From Hydnum rufescens UP504 (Eukaryota > Basidiomycota > Agaricomycetes > Cantharellales > Hydnaceae), in NCBI GenBank assembly GCA_014904985.1, contig MU128986.1, positions 19,875-83,874 of the forward strand: a stretch of 64,000 bases of DNA, read 5' to 3'. The notes under the pieces were generated by a model. That model was not told where the DNA came from and did no database searches. It saw only the letters and a program-made list of their open reading frames with translations. The position numbers and the translations under genes are program-made. Below, in pieces: positions 46,350 to 57,775 of this stretch. Each line of letters starts with the position of its first letter. The first letter of the stretch is position 1.

Positions 46350-47645
46350 TTAGAGACCGAGCCCTTTGACAGTAGCATCAACTTCTTCCGAAATACACGA
46401 CTCATACGGAGGAGCGATCGGTTTCCAGCCATCCCTGAACCCTCTGTTACTGACCGCATTCGAATTTGCATTGAAATACGATGGGACCTCTCCCGTGGGG
46501 ACGCTGACAGCTTCCGGCGAGTCCACCAATTTGCGTTCGTACAGGAGAGGAGCAATGAGACGCGCAAAGTCATGGAACGAGGCCGAGTCGACGGCGCCGA
46601 AGTAGAAACGCTCGAATGGATCAGGGGGAATGTGTCCCGTAGAACGTTCAGAGAGTGCCTTTTCACACACCAGGAGATAGAGGTTTGCGAGGTCAGTGAT
46701 ATGTACGACGTTCCATCGATTTGTTCCTGTGTGGAAAGTGAGCGGGGCATCGAACGAGAGCAGTCGCTATGTGGGAGGGCTGACCCTTTCCGCCGTAGAC
46801 AGCCTGGCGGCGCTGAATTGCGAGGCGAATCATAGCAGGTTGTATAACGGTAATCTTGTTTCCTGGATTCCCGTGCGCGACGCCGTAAATAATAGAGGGA
46901 GCGATTATGTAGCTAATGAACTTGTTGTTCTTCGCGGAATCGAGAATGCTAGGAATTACAAAGTTCAATCACGCTTCCAAATGCACGAAAACTCAATGTG
47001 TCACACACGCTAGATCTATCTGGCGGTGGGGCTGTTTGATGTTGATGGCTTTGATGTCTTCGGGTTTGGAATCCTGCAAAGATGCAGGCGGATATATAAG
47101 GGGGTTGAAATTTCAGTAAATCCCAGCGACTTACATCCCAAAGCTTCGCCCCTTCGATCAGCTCCCCACTATTTCCCTCCAAAAGCATCCCAGTACCGCT
47201 GTTGCACACGCATGAGGACAGGAACATGAGAACATCTTATATTTATGATGACGAACCTGGTGTGAATCAGAATCGGCAAGTGCTTTGTGCTATTCTGCAC
47301 TGCGCCCAAGATTGCATTCGTAAGTTCGAGGTCATCCGCATCAGCAGTGTTGACCACGATATCGGCAGTCAAAGCGGCGTTAGCAATGATCGATCGATCA
47401 TGTTCGCCGACCCCAGAGCCGACAAGGGTCTTGAAGCCGAGACTTTCAATCTCGGGGACGAGTTTTGTAGAGCGAACAAAGGCTACAAACTCGGCCGACG
47501 GGTACTTGGCTTTGAGAGCGAGACCAACAGCGCCTTTTAAATGGGGTTATTCAAACAGTTCGTAGGCCTACATAAATCTGAGTTGAGTACCGCCAATATA
47601 TCCTGTGATGCCGATAAAAAGAATCGAGAAAGATGGAGAAGACAT
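46350..47645 (-). CDS. NAD(P)-binding epimerase/dehydratase-like protein, copy 2
   Basis: Paralogue of the gene at 43482-44772 with the same intron positions. The start at 47645 gives MSSPSFSILFIGITGYIGG, followed by ADIVVNTADADDLELTNAIL, SGELIEGAKLWD, FISYIIAPSIIYGVAHGNPG, HITDIANLYLLVCEKALSER (the reading here is slightly different from copy 1) and FERFYFGAVDSASF. The end is VKGLGL with TAA at 46352-46350. Differences from copy 1 are mostly single substitutions, so both may be functional. Confidence 0.82.
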
Positions 47646-48059
47646 CGACCAGGCCCTGTTACCTTGATTCCAAGGTGACTTCCAGCACAGTTATATAGTA
47701 AACCGGCTGATTGGTTCGAACGTTCGGTTTTGCCTGACTGAGCCTACACCACAATTTGGTGATCTAGTTTATGTAAGTACTGAAATAGCCCTCCACTTAC
47801 CTTACACTATCATGAGATAGATGAGGCAAGGTTGCCACCAATGAAATACTGCATGGGGAAATCCATATATATTCCCTCACGAATTACTGACCACAAGAAG
47901 GGGAACGGTGGGTGATTACACTAGTCTCGTAACCATGATTACACACAGTGAGCCAGAGTCATGCGGAGTCACCCGAAGTCAAGGCCAAGTTCGCACCCAA
48001 CCCTAACCCTATAACCGCAGTCTATGAATCTCTTAGTACTCTACTGGAGTTGATCGCAG
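47646..48059. promoter_or_regulatory. Divergent promoter region, epimerase-like/deaminase pair (unit 2)
   Basis: Sequence between the epimerase-like start (-) and the beginning of deaminase similarity (+). No open frame of note. The equivalent in unit 1 is 44773-45099. No specific sites were identified. Confidence 0.4.
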
Positions 48060-49937
48060 AATCGGAACCTTGTGGACGCTGATCGCGAAGCTTGACATGC
48101 GAGTTAAGACTCCAGAGTTTACTGGTCATCGCCACACTTCGTCTACACTATCACTTGCAACCACATCGCACTCCTCACTCGTGGAATTGAGGATGCAGCC
48201 AGTGACGGGGTTGGTTCCGTGAGGAGAGTAGTGGCCGTTAGTGGGAAACTGTCTTCCGCGCTTTCTCTTGCCGTGACTGTCGATGTGTCGGAACTCTCTG
48301 ATGCCGTCTTGCCTCAAAACCACCCCACCCCCCGCTAACGAACTTGGGTTCAGAATTAATCATCGAACCAAGCTCGGCACGTCTGGAGGAACTTGCCGCA
48401 CCTCCATACGTTCCAAGTACGATTTATCTATTCCTCTTTGTGTTTCATGCCCGAAAATCTCACGCACCACATAGACAAAGACCCTACCTAGGTGTATGCT
48501 GCCGATCTACGGGCTGCCTTCCGACGTACGAAAGACCCGGAGCATATGGTGCTTTTCCTAAAATTTGTTGTTCGCTCTTGTCTGCCGAAGATTACGCATC
48601 GTCTGGGGGCTGATCCCTGTTTTCGAGCGACCCTTGGAAGACATCCTGGAGGGCTGGACGTCAGGTCCGCGAGATACTCTCGCCTCCAAGCAAGTGTCCG
48701 TAAAGAAAACCCATCCTATTCTCCTCCCTCATTTGGCCGGCTGTTCGGTCCCTGGTCAGGAGGATCAGTATCAAATGGAACACAACTACTGCGTCCACAT
48801 GGCTCACAGCTCTTGGTCAGTTGATGAAGAAGACCAAACACCTTGCCAACAATTGTCGTAATCGCGAACATAAAGCTATTGATTCCGCTATTTTCACCAA
48901 CCTTGTCGTCGCACTCAATTTATTGTGCTTCTTAGCGTACCACGTTCCCATTCAGGGACTTCTGGCTCTTCCTTCGATCCGGTCGAGGCTCAGGCTGGAA
49001 CTCAAAAATAATCACTTTATTGACGCTGATGAGGTGCGTCTAACTACCCTGCTGAACTGCGGCCCTCTGATGATTGTGTAACATTCACGGCCCAGATATG
49101 ACACCCGAGGCCGGCAAAGATGCACCCTCGATTGTGCGGCGTTACCTCTGTAACGCGGTTGCTTGGAGGTCATATTTTCCAAAACGTTTGGAAATCTCGT
49201 GACCTTAAAGATATCACTGTCGACTTCGCGATCACTCCCGTTGCCTCCTCCGATACATATGCACCGCCTGAGCCGTTTGTGGATACTGTCATTGAGAATA
49301 TGCTCAACACCGAGCGAATTGATCGTCATTCGGAAGAAATAGGGTTGACGATTCAAGAAATTAGAACAAAAGTATTACCCATGACCTTCCATGGAACCAT
49401 CCATTGTGAAGCGAAATTGATGGGGGTAATCGTTGCTAGTAAGGACGACGCGATTCCGCTTCCTACCAGTGCGAAGCGTGAGGAACTGGAAGGAATTCAG
49501 GTAGAGTTGGTTTGCGAATGCATTGGTTTCCTGACATGCACCCGGTGTAGAAGGTTGTAATGACCAATGGTGTGAGTACTAGAGGTATAGGGGAGGGGTG
49601 CTGCTGGTGTTGTAGCTGGCTTGCCAAGAATCTTCACACCGCCCATCCCCAGATATCTTTCAATGTGCCAGCATCGAATGGGCTCATTTTTCCATAGGCA
49701 TTGCCAGCCATCGGCATCTCACTATCTGTTGCAGAGTCCCTTGAGAGGGCTTTGAAAGAATTATGGCACAGGCAAGTGGTTGGATTTGCCGAAGAATATG
49801 CTGAATGCGCAAGGAGGATTCAGAGTGTAATCATGACACCACCAGACTTGGAGCCTGACTACTCTTTCTCCTCCGAGATAGAAGATTTAGGGGCATTGTT
49901 TTCTGAATGGGAGAAGTCTCTCGAATCACCTGATTGA
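48060..49937 (+). pseudogene. OTT_1508-like deaminase-domain gene, degraded (copy 2)
   Basis: The zinc-binding core is visible: TFHGTIHCEAKLMGVIVASK with H-x-E, and about 45 residues later a CIGFLTCTRC segment with C-x-x-C. This pattern fits the fungal OTT_1508-like branch of the deaminase fold. Upstream pieces are GIEDAASDGVGSVRRVVAVS, DPEHMVLFLKFVVRSC and LALPSIRSRLRLELKN. The 3' exon at about 49644-49937 ends ISLSVAESLERALKELWH ... EKSLESPD. Breaks are frame changes in the first kilobase, a one-base shift right after CTRCRR, and a TAG where Trp is expected before ALPAIG (near 49698). Biochemical substrate of this branch is not known to me. Confidence 0.6.
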
Positions 49938-49989
49938 TGTTGGAGGTGTTTCAGGGTGGGGGGTGGTGTGCGCACCATCAGGCTCAGGA

Positions 49990-51300
49990 TGGGGGTGGAG
50001 GGGTTGGTTTTACAGTTTAAACAGTATTATGACGATTGCACCATAATTCTTCCGAGGCACAAGTTATGGCCATAGAATGCTTTGATCGTCTTGGGAAAAC
50101 TTGCTCTTAAACTTCTTCCGAGTTCATGCGTAGGCGGGTCGCTTGCAATCAATCCTCTCAACTAAGAGTCCGTAGCACACTATGGAGGGGTCAATGATTC
50201 TCGTGTAGGAAGATTGATTATTGGTGTACGAATATGGAAGCTCTGGGGACCATCATAATGTACTCGAAAATCAAGAAGCTTGACCGCCACTGGTGAAAAG
50301 AACCGGTTTAAGGGTCCTGAGGTCAGGGTGAGCAAGGTCCAAAGACGCGACAACCTCGCGGAGGAGTCACAAATGGGTAGATCGAAGAGAACTGAAGCAT
50401 CCTGAGAGCGGGAATGTCGTCGCGGCTGATTCCCCGGCCATGATCGAATACGACACTGGTCGAAGGGGTCAAGGAGGGAAAACCCCCGTCAAGTAAAAGA
50501 AGCATCAGGGATCTCAGGGATATTTGGACCGCTAGTGAAAGGGGGCGTACCCCGCGGGCACGCAGCAAGAGGCACAAAGTCCCAAGAGGTCGACGAGTCT
50601 CTTACCTGAGAGTTTGAGAGTCGATAAAAAGGGTATAACGCCACGATAGAGTGCAGGTGAGCATATGCAAGATCACAAGGAGCGGCATTGTCCACATCGC
50701 GGACCACAATTACGGCCAGAAATACTTCGGTGATGACTTCTACAATGTGCGTTCAAGCGCATTCGGGCCTTACAGATTATCCCCCGGATTCATTTTGCTT
50801 CAGCGTTATTGATGCAAAACACGCTCACCCCGTCCCCAGGGTGTGATTCCAAGGTCGTGTCCCAGCGTGCGAGGAAGAGGGATCGACCTGGGAGGCTATT
50901 TCAGATCCCGATTCCTTGAGGTTGCGCTTTAGCAGGTTTCCCAATGAAATTTAGAATTGGGAGGGGATTATCCAGCATGACCAACCTTATGGAGTTGAAA
51001 AAACCCACTGCAGGTTCAAGAAGAAAGAAGGAAAAGGTCGGCTGACTGCTGAGCGTGCAAGAGAGAATCGAAGAAATCGCAGGTGGTATAATGGGTAAAG
51101 AATTCCCAGAAGGGTTGTCCGCAAGGACATGCGCCATCATCGAGTAACACACTGTCAGATAACCCCAACAGCGATCCCGGTCCCAGCATCCGACGAATGT
51201 AGCGTGACGTAATCTCGACTCAGACGGTAAGTTCCAGTATCGAGTCAATTGCGTCTGGCTGAAGCTTTCTGAAATCTCGTTTCTTTGGCAAAGCACAGTG
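49990..51300 (-). CDS. Possible uncharacterised gene (weak)
   Basis: Minus-strand frames at 50901-51296 and 50489-50707 and a leucine-rich frame around 50050-50440 (LSRLWTLLTLTSGPLNRFF) have locally coding-like composition. GTAAGAG at about 50608 could be a donor. The leucine-rich part recalls the variable half of fungal F-box proteins, but no F-box is visible and the exon structure is unresolved. It would be divergent from the GTPase gene. Treat as tentative; limits are rough. Confidence 0.2.
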
Positions 51301-51330
51301 TAGGAGCCCTAGAGTCTCAATATTTCTCTC

Positions 51331-54274
51331 ATGACAACGCTACGGACATTCCAGGTAGCGCATAAGTAACCCTTACTCTCAACGAAATCCATACTTAGGG
51401 TGTCACTACTAGAATGAGATAGAAGAAATTCACACCAGAGAAGTTGCTCGACAGCGCCTCGCAGCTGCTGCTCTCACTCTTGATCCCGACAAAACTCACG
51501 ACAAGGGGAAAGGCAAGACGGTGAAAGCTAAGACAATCGCTCAGGACAATACTACAAATACGTTGACAACCTCTGCTGTTCGAACCGCTATTGAAGATGA
51601 ACTCGACTCATTGCAGGCTAGTATTCATGCTCTCGTCCGGGAATAAACCCAGGAGCCGCTCTTACATTGCATCGTCATCACATTAGGACTTGCTCATATC
51701 GCCGGCTACTTCGGCCTATGTCACCGCAAGAGACTTACTTTCCTCCACATTAACGCGTAACCGTGGCGAAGTTCTTGTGCGATTGGGATCACACCCCCCT
51801 AAAGAGGCACTGTACAACAATTTAGCATTAGATGCCATTGAAGGACGTAGAGGCTCACCGATCACCCAACTGGATCTCGATAAGGCCACTAGTCGATTGA
51901 AAGAAGTCGTAGAGGACCTTGGTGGCGTTGTACGATCTTCTGCATACGTTTGGGTCTTTCCCGGTGACTAACTTGCTTGGGATTTCCTCTAGGTGACACG
52001 GCTGTTTGTGGCCAATGAACCCCCCCGCTCTCATCACCTTGTGCGGTTGCCTCCCGCTTCTGTCTCACAAGTACCTGAGGTGAGGTGTGCAGTCGTTGGC
52101 AATGTGGACTCAGGGAAGTCTACTACACTCGGAGTATTGAGCCGTGGTGCCCTCGATGATGGTCGGGGGAGGGCCCGAGTCGGTCTATTCCGCCACAAGC
52201 ATGAAGTCGAAAGTGGCCGTACAAGTTCAGTCGGTATGGAAGTATGACGATTTTTTTCCCAGGCACTCCGGTGGATCGGTGATTAATGGGACCCCACTTA
52301 TATTGCAGATATTAGGGTTCTCTACTTCGGGACAGCCTGTTCTACCCGCCTCACAAGCTACGGGAGCAGGCGCTGAGGCAAATCCTGTTGCCATTGGTCG
52401 GCGGGAGAAACTCGGATGGGAGGAAATTGCGGAGAATAGTGCCAAGATGATCAGTTTTATTGGTATGTACTCTCTAATGGGATATTCAAGCGTGCGACAT
52501 TGTTCTTAAACGCATCGATTTATGTTAAGATCTTGCCGGTCATGAGGTAGGCCATCGTAATGTAGTCAGTGCGACGTTGAGGGATCATATCGTGCTCGTA
52601 GCGTTACCTGAAAATAACTCTATATGGTATGACCTCTGGAGCCCCAGATGCCGTCATTTTGATGGTTGGTGCAAATGCTGGTCTCATCGGAATGAGCAAA
52701 GAGCACCTTGCGATTGCATTGGCCCTCGGTGTTCCTGTGTGCGTAGTAATATCCAAGGTTGGTATCGTTAAAAGTACTTCAATAAATAAGCACTCACCCA
52801 ATTCTTCTTAGATCGACATGACGCCTCCTAATGTTCTAGAGGAGACAATTAAGCAAGTAACCAAAATCCTGAAGAGTCCGGGTTGCCGGTGAGATCCAGA
52901 GCTGAAGGCAAAGTATTTGTGTTTATCAGTTCGCTCTCCTATCCGTTCCCAAGGAAAACCCCCGTCTTTATAAACAGCCCTGAAGTAGCAGTCGAAGTTA
53001 GCCAGGCTTTTGCTGCCGAACGGTAAGAGCTAAATCATGGTACGTCGTGGCGAGAATGGACGAAACTGATCGCACGTTACCTCCAGCATCTGTCCTATAT
53101 TTCAGGTCTCCAACGTGACTGGCCAAGGTTTGGATTTATTACGGACATTTTTGAATCTGTTGTCTTCTAGCGAAGGAGACCAAAGCAAATTCGCCAGTGA
53201 TCAGCCTCTTGAGGTGCGTCTTAAACATCATGTCTCTGCGTATTCTTACTTTCATTTCCCAGTATTCCATCACCGAGGTCTGGAGTGTGCCATACGTAAG
53301 TGGACCACAAATTAATTAATCCCGTATTGTTTAAAGACTGTTGTGTATCCAGGTTGGGGTTGTGGTCAATGGTTCGTCGTCGTTATATCTAAGTGTTTTC
53401 TTTCACCGTCATCTCTCCGTCATCCAGGCATCTTGAACAGTGGGTCAGTCAAAGCGGGGGACTCTGTGCTTTTGGGTCCCGACTCAAACGGCGGATGGAT
53501 GGTCACTTCCGTAAAGAGTATTCACCGGAAACGGTCAGTTATGGATTCTCTTCGTGTCCCCGGATCCTGCCAGTTTCTCATTGCAAGATATCAGGCACTT
53601 GGTACCGTCTGCGGATGCAGGCCAATGTGTGAGTTTTGCACTTAAACGAGTCCGTCGAGCAGCTATTCGGAAAGGTAGTGATTCTGTTCCTATTCTTTTT
53701 TGTGGTGGATCTCACATGTTCTCCCTAGGCATGGTATTGATTACGCGGACTGAGACCCCTCCCCGGACGGTGAGGCAATTCGAAGGACAAGTGCTCATTC
53801 TTTAGTAAGCCTGTTTCTTGGACACCTGTCACGCTAGTACTTATGGACGCAACGACGCAGTCACAACACAACCCTCCAACGGAATTATCAGGTGAATGCA
53901 TTTGCATCGTTTTCCCTCACTTCTGCACTCACGGATCATTGTATGCAGGCTATGCTCCATTGCGGGGTACGGCACTTCCTCATGCACGAGCTAGAGCGTG
54001 AGCTGACGACCGAATTTTCTTTGAAAAATTTCCCATCAGGCAATACGACAAACGGTGAGGATTGTGGGTATGGATAACCCCAACGGCGTGCTTCGGACTG
54101 GGGATCGTGCTACAGTCCAATTTGAATTCATCTCAAACCCTGAATACTTAAAGGAGGGAATGAAACTATTATTCCGTGAAGGGAAAACTAAGGTGCGCCT
54201 TATTTATGATTATTGAGTCCTATGTAACGGATTTTATATCATAGGGACTTGGAGTCATTACCAAATTACTATAA
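51331..54274 (+). CDS. GTPBP1/GTPBP2-type translational GTPase
   Basis: Elongation-factor-Tu-like GTPase implicated in animals in mRNA decay and ribosome rescue. The start at 51331 (MTTLRTFQ) splices after 24 bases into [20 protein letters not shown]. The next intron (GTCCGG...TTAG) leads to [20 protein letters not shown]. The G domain has [13 protein letters not shown] (G1), [26 protein letters not shown] (G3, split by an intron), [40 protein letters not shown] and VVISKIDM (G4). Beta-barrel parts follow: [64 protein letters not shown] and [18 protein letters not shown] with TAA at 54272-54274. Many 45-70 bp introns occur; all joins checked keep frame. It is convergent with DNA ligase. Confidence 0.9.
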
Positions 54275-54388
54275 GCTTGTTCATCCTTCTCGTCAGCTGT
54301 TTCTTGTGTTTAAAGTTTATAAGTTTCTTTCTATGTCTTTGTGCGTCTGTACATACTGATTACATCTGTATCGCTGTATTCACATGCC

Positions 54389-57300
54389 TTATGCATCATA
54401 ATCATCCTCTTCAATTTCACTCTCGACAATCTCGGCATCCACTAACTCCCCTTCGTCTACACCGGTCCTGATCGTTCCATTAGTGCTGGCGCCTGCTTGC
54501 TTTCTCCACATCTCCGCCAGTACATCACTCCTAGTTGCTTGCTCTATCGTCTTGTCGTCTCGGACGCGCATGAAGCGAGGAAAACGAACACTGAGACCAC
54601 GTGTATCTGATACCGAGCCTAGGGCGGCTACGCTCACAGGGCTAACCGTAATGTCCGCGCCCCGAATTTCCCACACTTCCCTATAGAGGGTGAACAAGGA
54701 CCATAGCATTATTATTCGACACTAGGGTGTAGAAAAGGACGAACGGATTACCTGGGGGAAAAATAGACAGAGGGTTGCAATCCTATGCCATCGAGGGGTG
54801 AGCGATAACACTGCATTCTTGGGAAAGGCGTCGTGTACAGACACTTACCGCCTACTTCGTAATCTCCCAGAGGCACACGCGAGCATGTCTCTGAATTCTC
54901 AGGGTATCGATCATTTAAAGCCTGCTTCGTCTTTGGTTGATATCATGTCGTGCAGGAGAGAAAATATGATAAAGATCGTACCTTGTAAAATGCGTCCGTG
55001 AAGCCTACAGTGACGACGCCACGGCGGGATCAGAGGAAATGTACAGCTGCACGAGGAGATTTTACACACCGCTCATGCATTTGCAGACCGCGACAAGGCG
55101 GCCCAGTTTCTCGTCCCAGACGGCCAAGAGGATTGGGCTCCACCAAGCAGCTTTGCGACCATTACCATGCCATGCGCCAATTGGGACCAGATCGAGGGAA
55201 TCGCCTGATATAATCTTTAATGTACCACTTCCCTCTGTTATACGATTGAGTGCATACCTATTCCGTCAACGTAGTCTTTCTTCAATTTGAGCCATGCCGA
55301 GGTCCGTTTGTCTAACGTTGCGACGACAATGGTTGATAAGACATGATTTGGGCTCGGCAAGGTAAGAAATAAGACCTACCAGGTTCGTAAGTCGCAGGCA
55401 GTGGCTTTCGTCTCGTTTTTCGCTTGCTCTTTTTAGGGGAAGAAGTGCCCTTATTATTTCCGCCATCTTCTTCTTCTTCTTCCCCCTCTTCCTCTAATAT
55501 TTCACCACTATCTAAAAGCTGCATCAAGGCAGGTCAGTCAGCCATCCTTTAACTCATGTAAATAAAAGAAAATCGTAAATACGCCACGCACTTTGACCAT
55601 GAGACCTTCGCATCGACTTTCAACGGCATGTTCCCAGAACGTCTGGACATCTTCTCGTTCACCAGTAGCATCGCTGTCCACACTTTCTACATGCCGCAGC
55701 CTTGCGCCACCTAGAGACGGCGGCATTATTCGAGGGATGAAACGTGAACGTAACAATCGCCGCCTTTCTCGAAATGGTTCTGATAGGAGAGACTACGCAC
55801 ACACACACAACATACAATCAGCATGAGGCTTCACGATAAATTCGTGAGCGGACGGCAGTGATACGATACCTTGGAATTGAGATACATTAGGTCAAAGACG
55901 AATAAACATACCGGCAATGTAACATCTGCCAGCTGGACATCCTTGCGCGCGCGATTAGATAATTCTTGGAATGACTTGGTCGTATCGCCGTCGGTATCCC
56001 AAGCTACAATTTCTGCGTCGAGGATGAGTGAGGACAGGGGGAAATTGTCTACATCGGTGTTTCCGGCCAATTCTGGGGGTGGCAGAGCACCCACGGGGGT
56101 GAAATACTCGCGAACGAGCGCCACGACATCGGGGTACTTCTCAGTCATATCTTCTAGATGACGGCTAAATATCTTGACGATGGGCTGAACAGTGGATGAC
56201 ATGCCAATGGATGACGACGCTGTAGGAAGAAAGGCGTGGACCTGGGCTCGCTGTCCGTCGTACTTGAACTCAGCAGCAAATGGCAAGGACCCAAGCCTCG
56301 CATAAATTTCATCGAGGGAGCGTGTTGGAGAACCCAGAGTGGGAAGCAGTGGAGTTCCTTCGGTGTTGTGTCGGACTCCATACAATCACTCCAAGCAGAG
56401 AGTTGTGGTACGCACCTACGGTCAGAGGAACTTTCTCGGCTAACGATTCGAGACCAGAAGACAGATAGGCCTCCACGATATCGTCGAAACAAGGATGTTT
56501 TACAAATACCATTTTAATCAACGACTCTGCCGCTGCCATCTTAGTCATGGCAACATTTCGTGCTTCATCTACCATATCGCCTTTCTTCTTTCCCTTTTTA
56601 TCTGGAAGGGGCTGGACGATCTCAAGGACGTCCTCTGAGACAAAGTATGGAGATGACGATGAGGCTAGATTGGCATAGTTTGTGGGCCGAGTTAGGGCCG
56701 TCGCACGCGCAAGGGCCGTCAGTATTGTAGTGCGGACGGCACCGACGCGGAGATTTTGGGACAGTGTTCGCATGATATATCGCACTTCCTCACCCTTGGC
56801 CGACAATAAAAGTTGTTCTACTATACTTTGGCGTTGCTTCGCTGTTCCTGATCCCTTGGCTTTGCTAATCTTGACAAGTGAGGCATATACCCCTACGATA
56901 CTGAGCGGCGGATGGGGCATTAAGGTCCGAACTGACGCTTTGGCGGCGTATGCGACATCCCCTGGGTCTCCTAGAGAGTGGTAGAGCTGATGTCCGTCAA
57001 TTTTACTTTAATATAAGCGAGAAATGGATGATTTACTGTTCTCAAGGCAGAGCTTTTAAGTCCCGAAACCGACTGCAGTGCCTTGGACAAGACACTGGGT
57101 CCAAGGCCAAGTTCAATGGGCACATACGAGGGTGCGAGAGAGTTGGATATAATGTACAAAGATGGGGTGATGGATGCTGTATCATGGGCGATGAAGAAGC
57201 GGAGTGCATTTGTCAAGATATTCAAGAGGAGGATTCTCGATTTCGTCTGAGACAATTGATGTAAAACATGAGCAAGAAATGAGTATGGAGCGGGCTTCGA

Positions 57301-57723
57301 CGATGGCCATGGACAGTTGCCAGGGGAAAACAAGAGAGGATCAGCCCCTAAATCTGGGTACTCAGGTGGAGTCTCGTCTCCCGATGAAGAGAATTTTGAA
57401 GGTGAGCCAAACGCAAAAGCTGGGGTCGTATTTCTAGTTCGAGATGGTGTCATTGAACCTGATGCCAAATTTGTTTGGTCGAGAACACTGCTATTGTTTG
57501 TCGCCACTGGAGTCGCCAAACGTACAGGTCCGTCCTCATCCTCGACGACAAATGGCTCATCTCGAGACCCCCCAGACACAGTCCCTGGACCAGAGCTATC
57601 CTCAATTTTTGAGCCCAGCGACCGTGGGGACTTGAAGAATGCATCTAGAGTTGTACCCGAGGCTTTTGACTTTTTGGACTTTGTTGTCGGCGTCGACGGA
57701 GCACTTCTTTTCTTCGACGACAT
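54389..57723 (-). CDS. LIG1: DNA ligase I (ATP-dependent replicative ligase)
   Basis: Joins Okazaki fragments and repair nicks in the nucleus. Start is MSSKKRSAPSTPTTKSKKSK, followed by GTTLDAFFKS, a PIP-box-like PCNA-binding motif. The DNA-binding domain has LVKISKAKGSG, YIMRTLSQNLRVGAVRTTIL and CFDDIVEAYLSSGLESLAEK. The adenylation motif is EFKYDGQRAQVHAF (lysine nucleophile in KYDG), then LILDAEIVAWDTD, LFVFDLMYLN and CEGLMVK. The OB-fold carries the lysine/tryptophan-rich motif (read across 55070-55190), YREVWEIRGADITVSPV and GLSVRFPRFMRVRDDK, with an acidic tail ending EEDDYDA. All adenylation motifs are present. Start codons of this gene and the divergent peptidase are only about 52 bp apart. 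Confidence 0.93.
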
Positions 57724-57775
57724 ATATCCTTTCTCGCTAATGTAGTCACGTGAAGTGCATAACACTTGCTTCGAG
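57724..57775. promoter_or_regulatory. Very short divergent promoter, ligase/peptidase
   Basis: Only 52 bp separate the ligase ATG (57723, -) from the first ATG likely for the peptidase (57776, +), so both promoters must share or overlap coding sequence. It includes TCACGTGA (57747-57754), a palindrome holding the CACGTG E-box core. Confidence 0.45.

Larger units (their letters stand above)
46256..49210. repeat. Tandem duplication, unit 2
   Basis: Second copy of the unit, same orientation. It begins GGGACCAGAGCGAAGAAAAT and runs in register with unit 1 to about 49210, after which unique sequence (the deaminase 3' half) continues. Confidence 0.88.
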
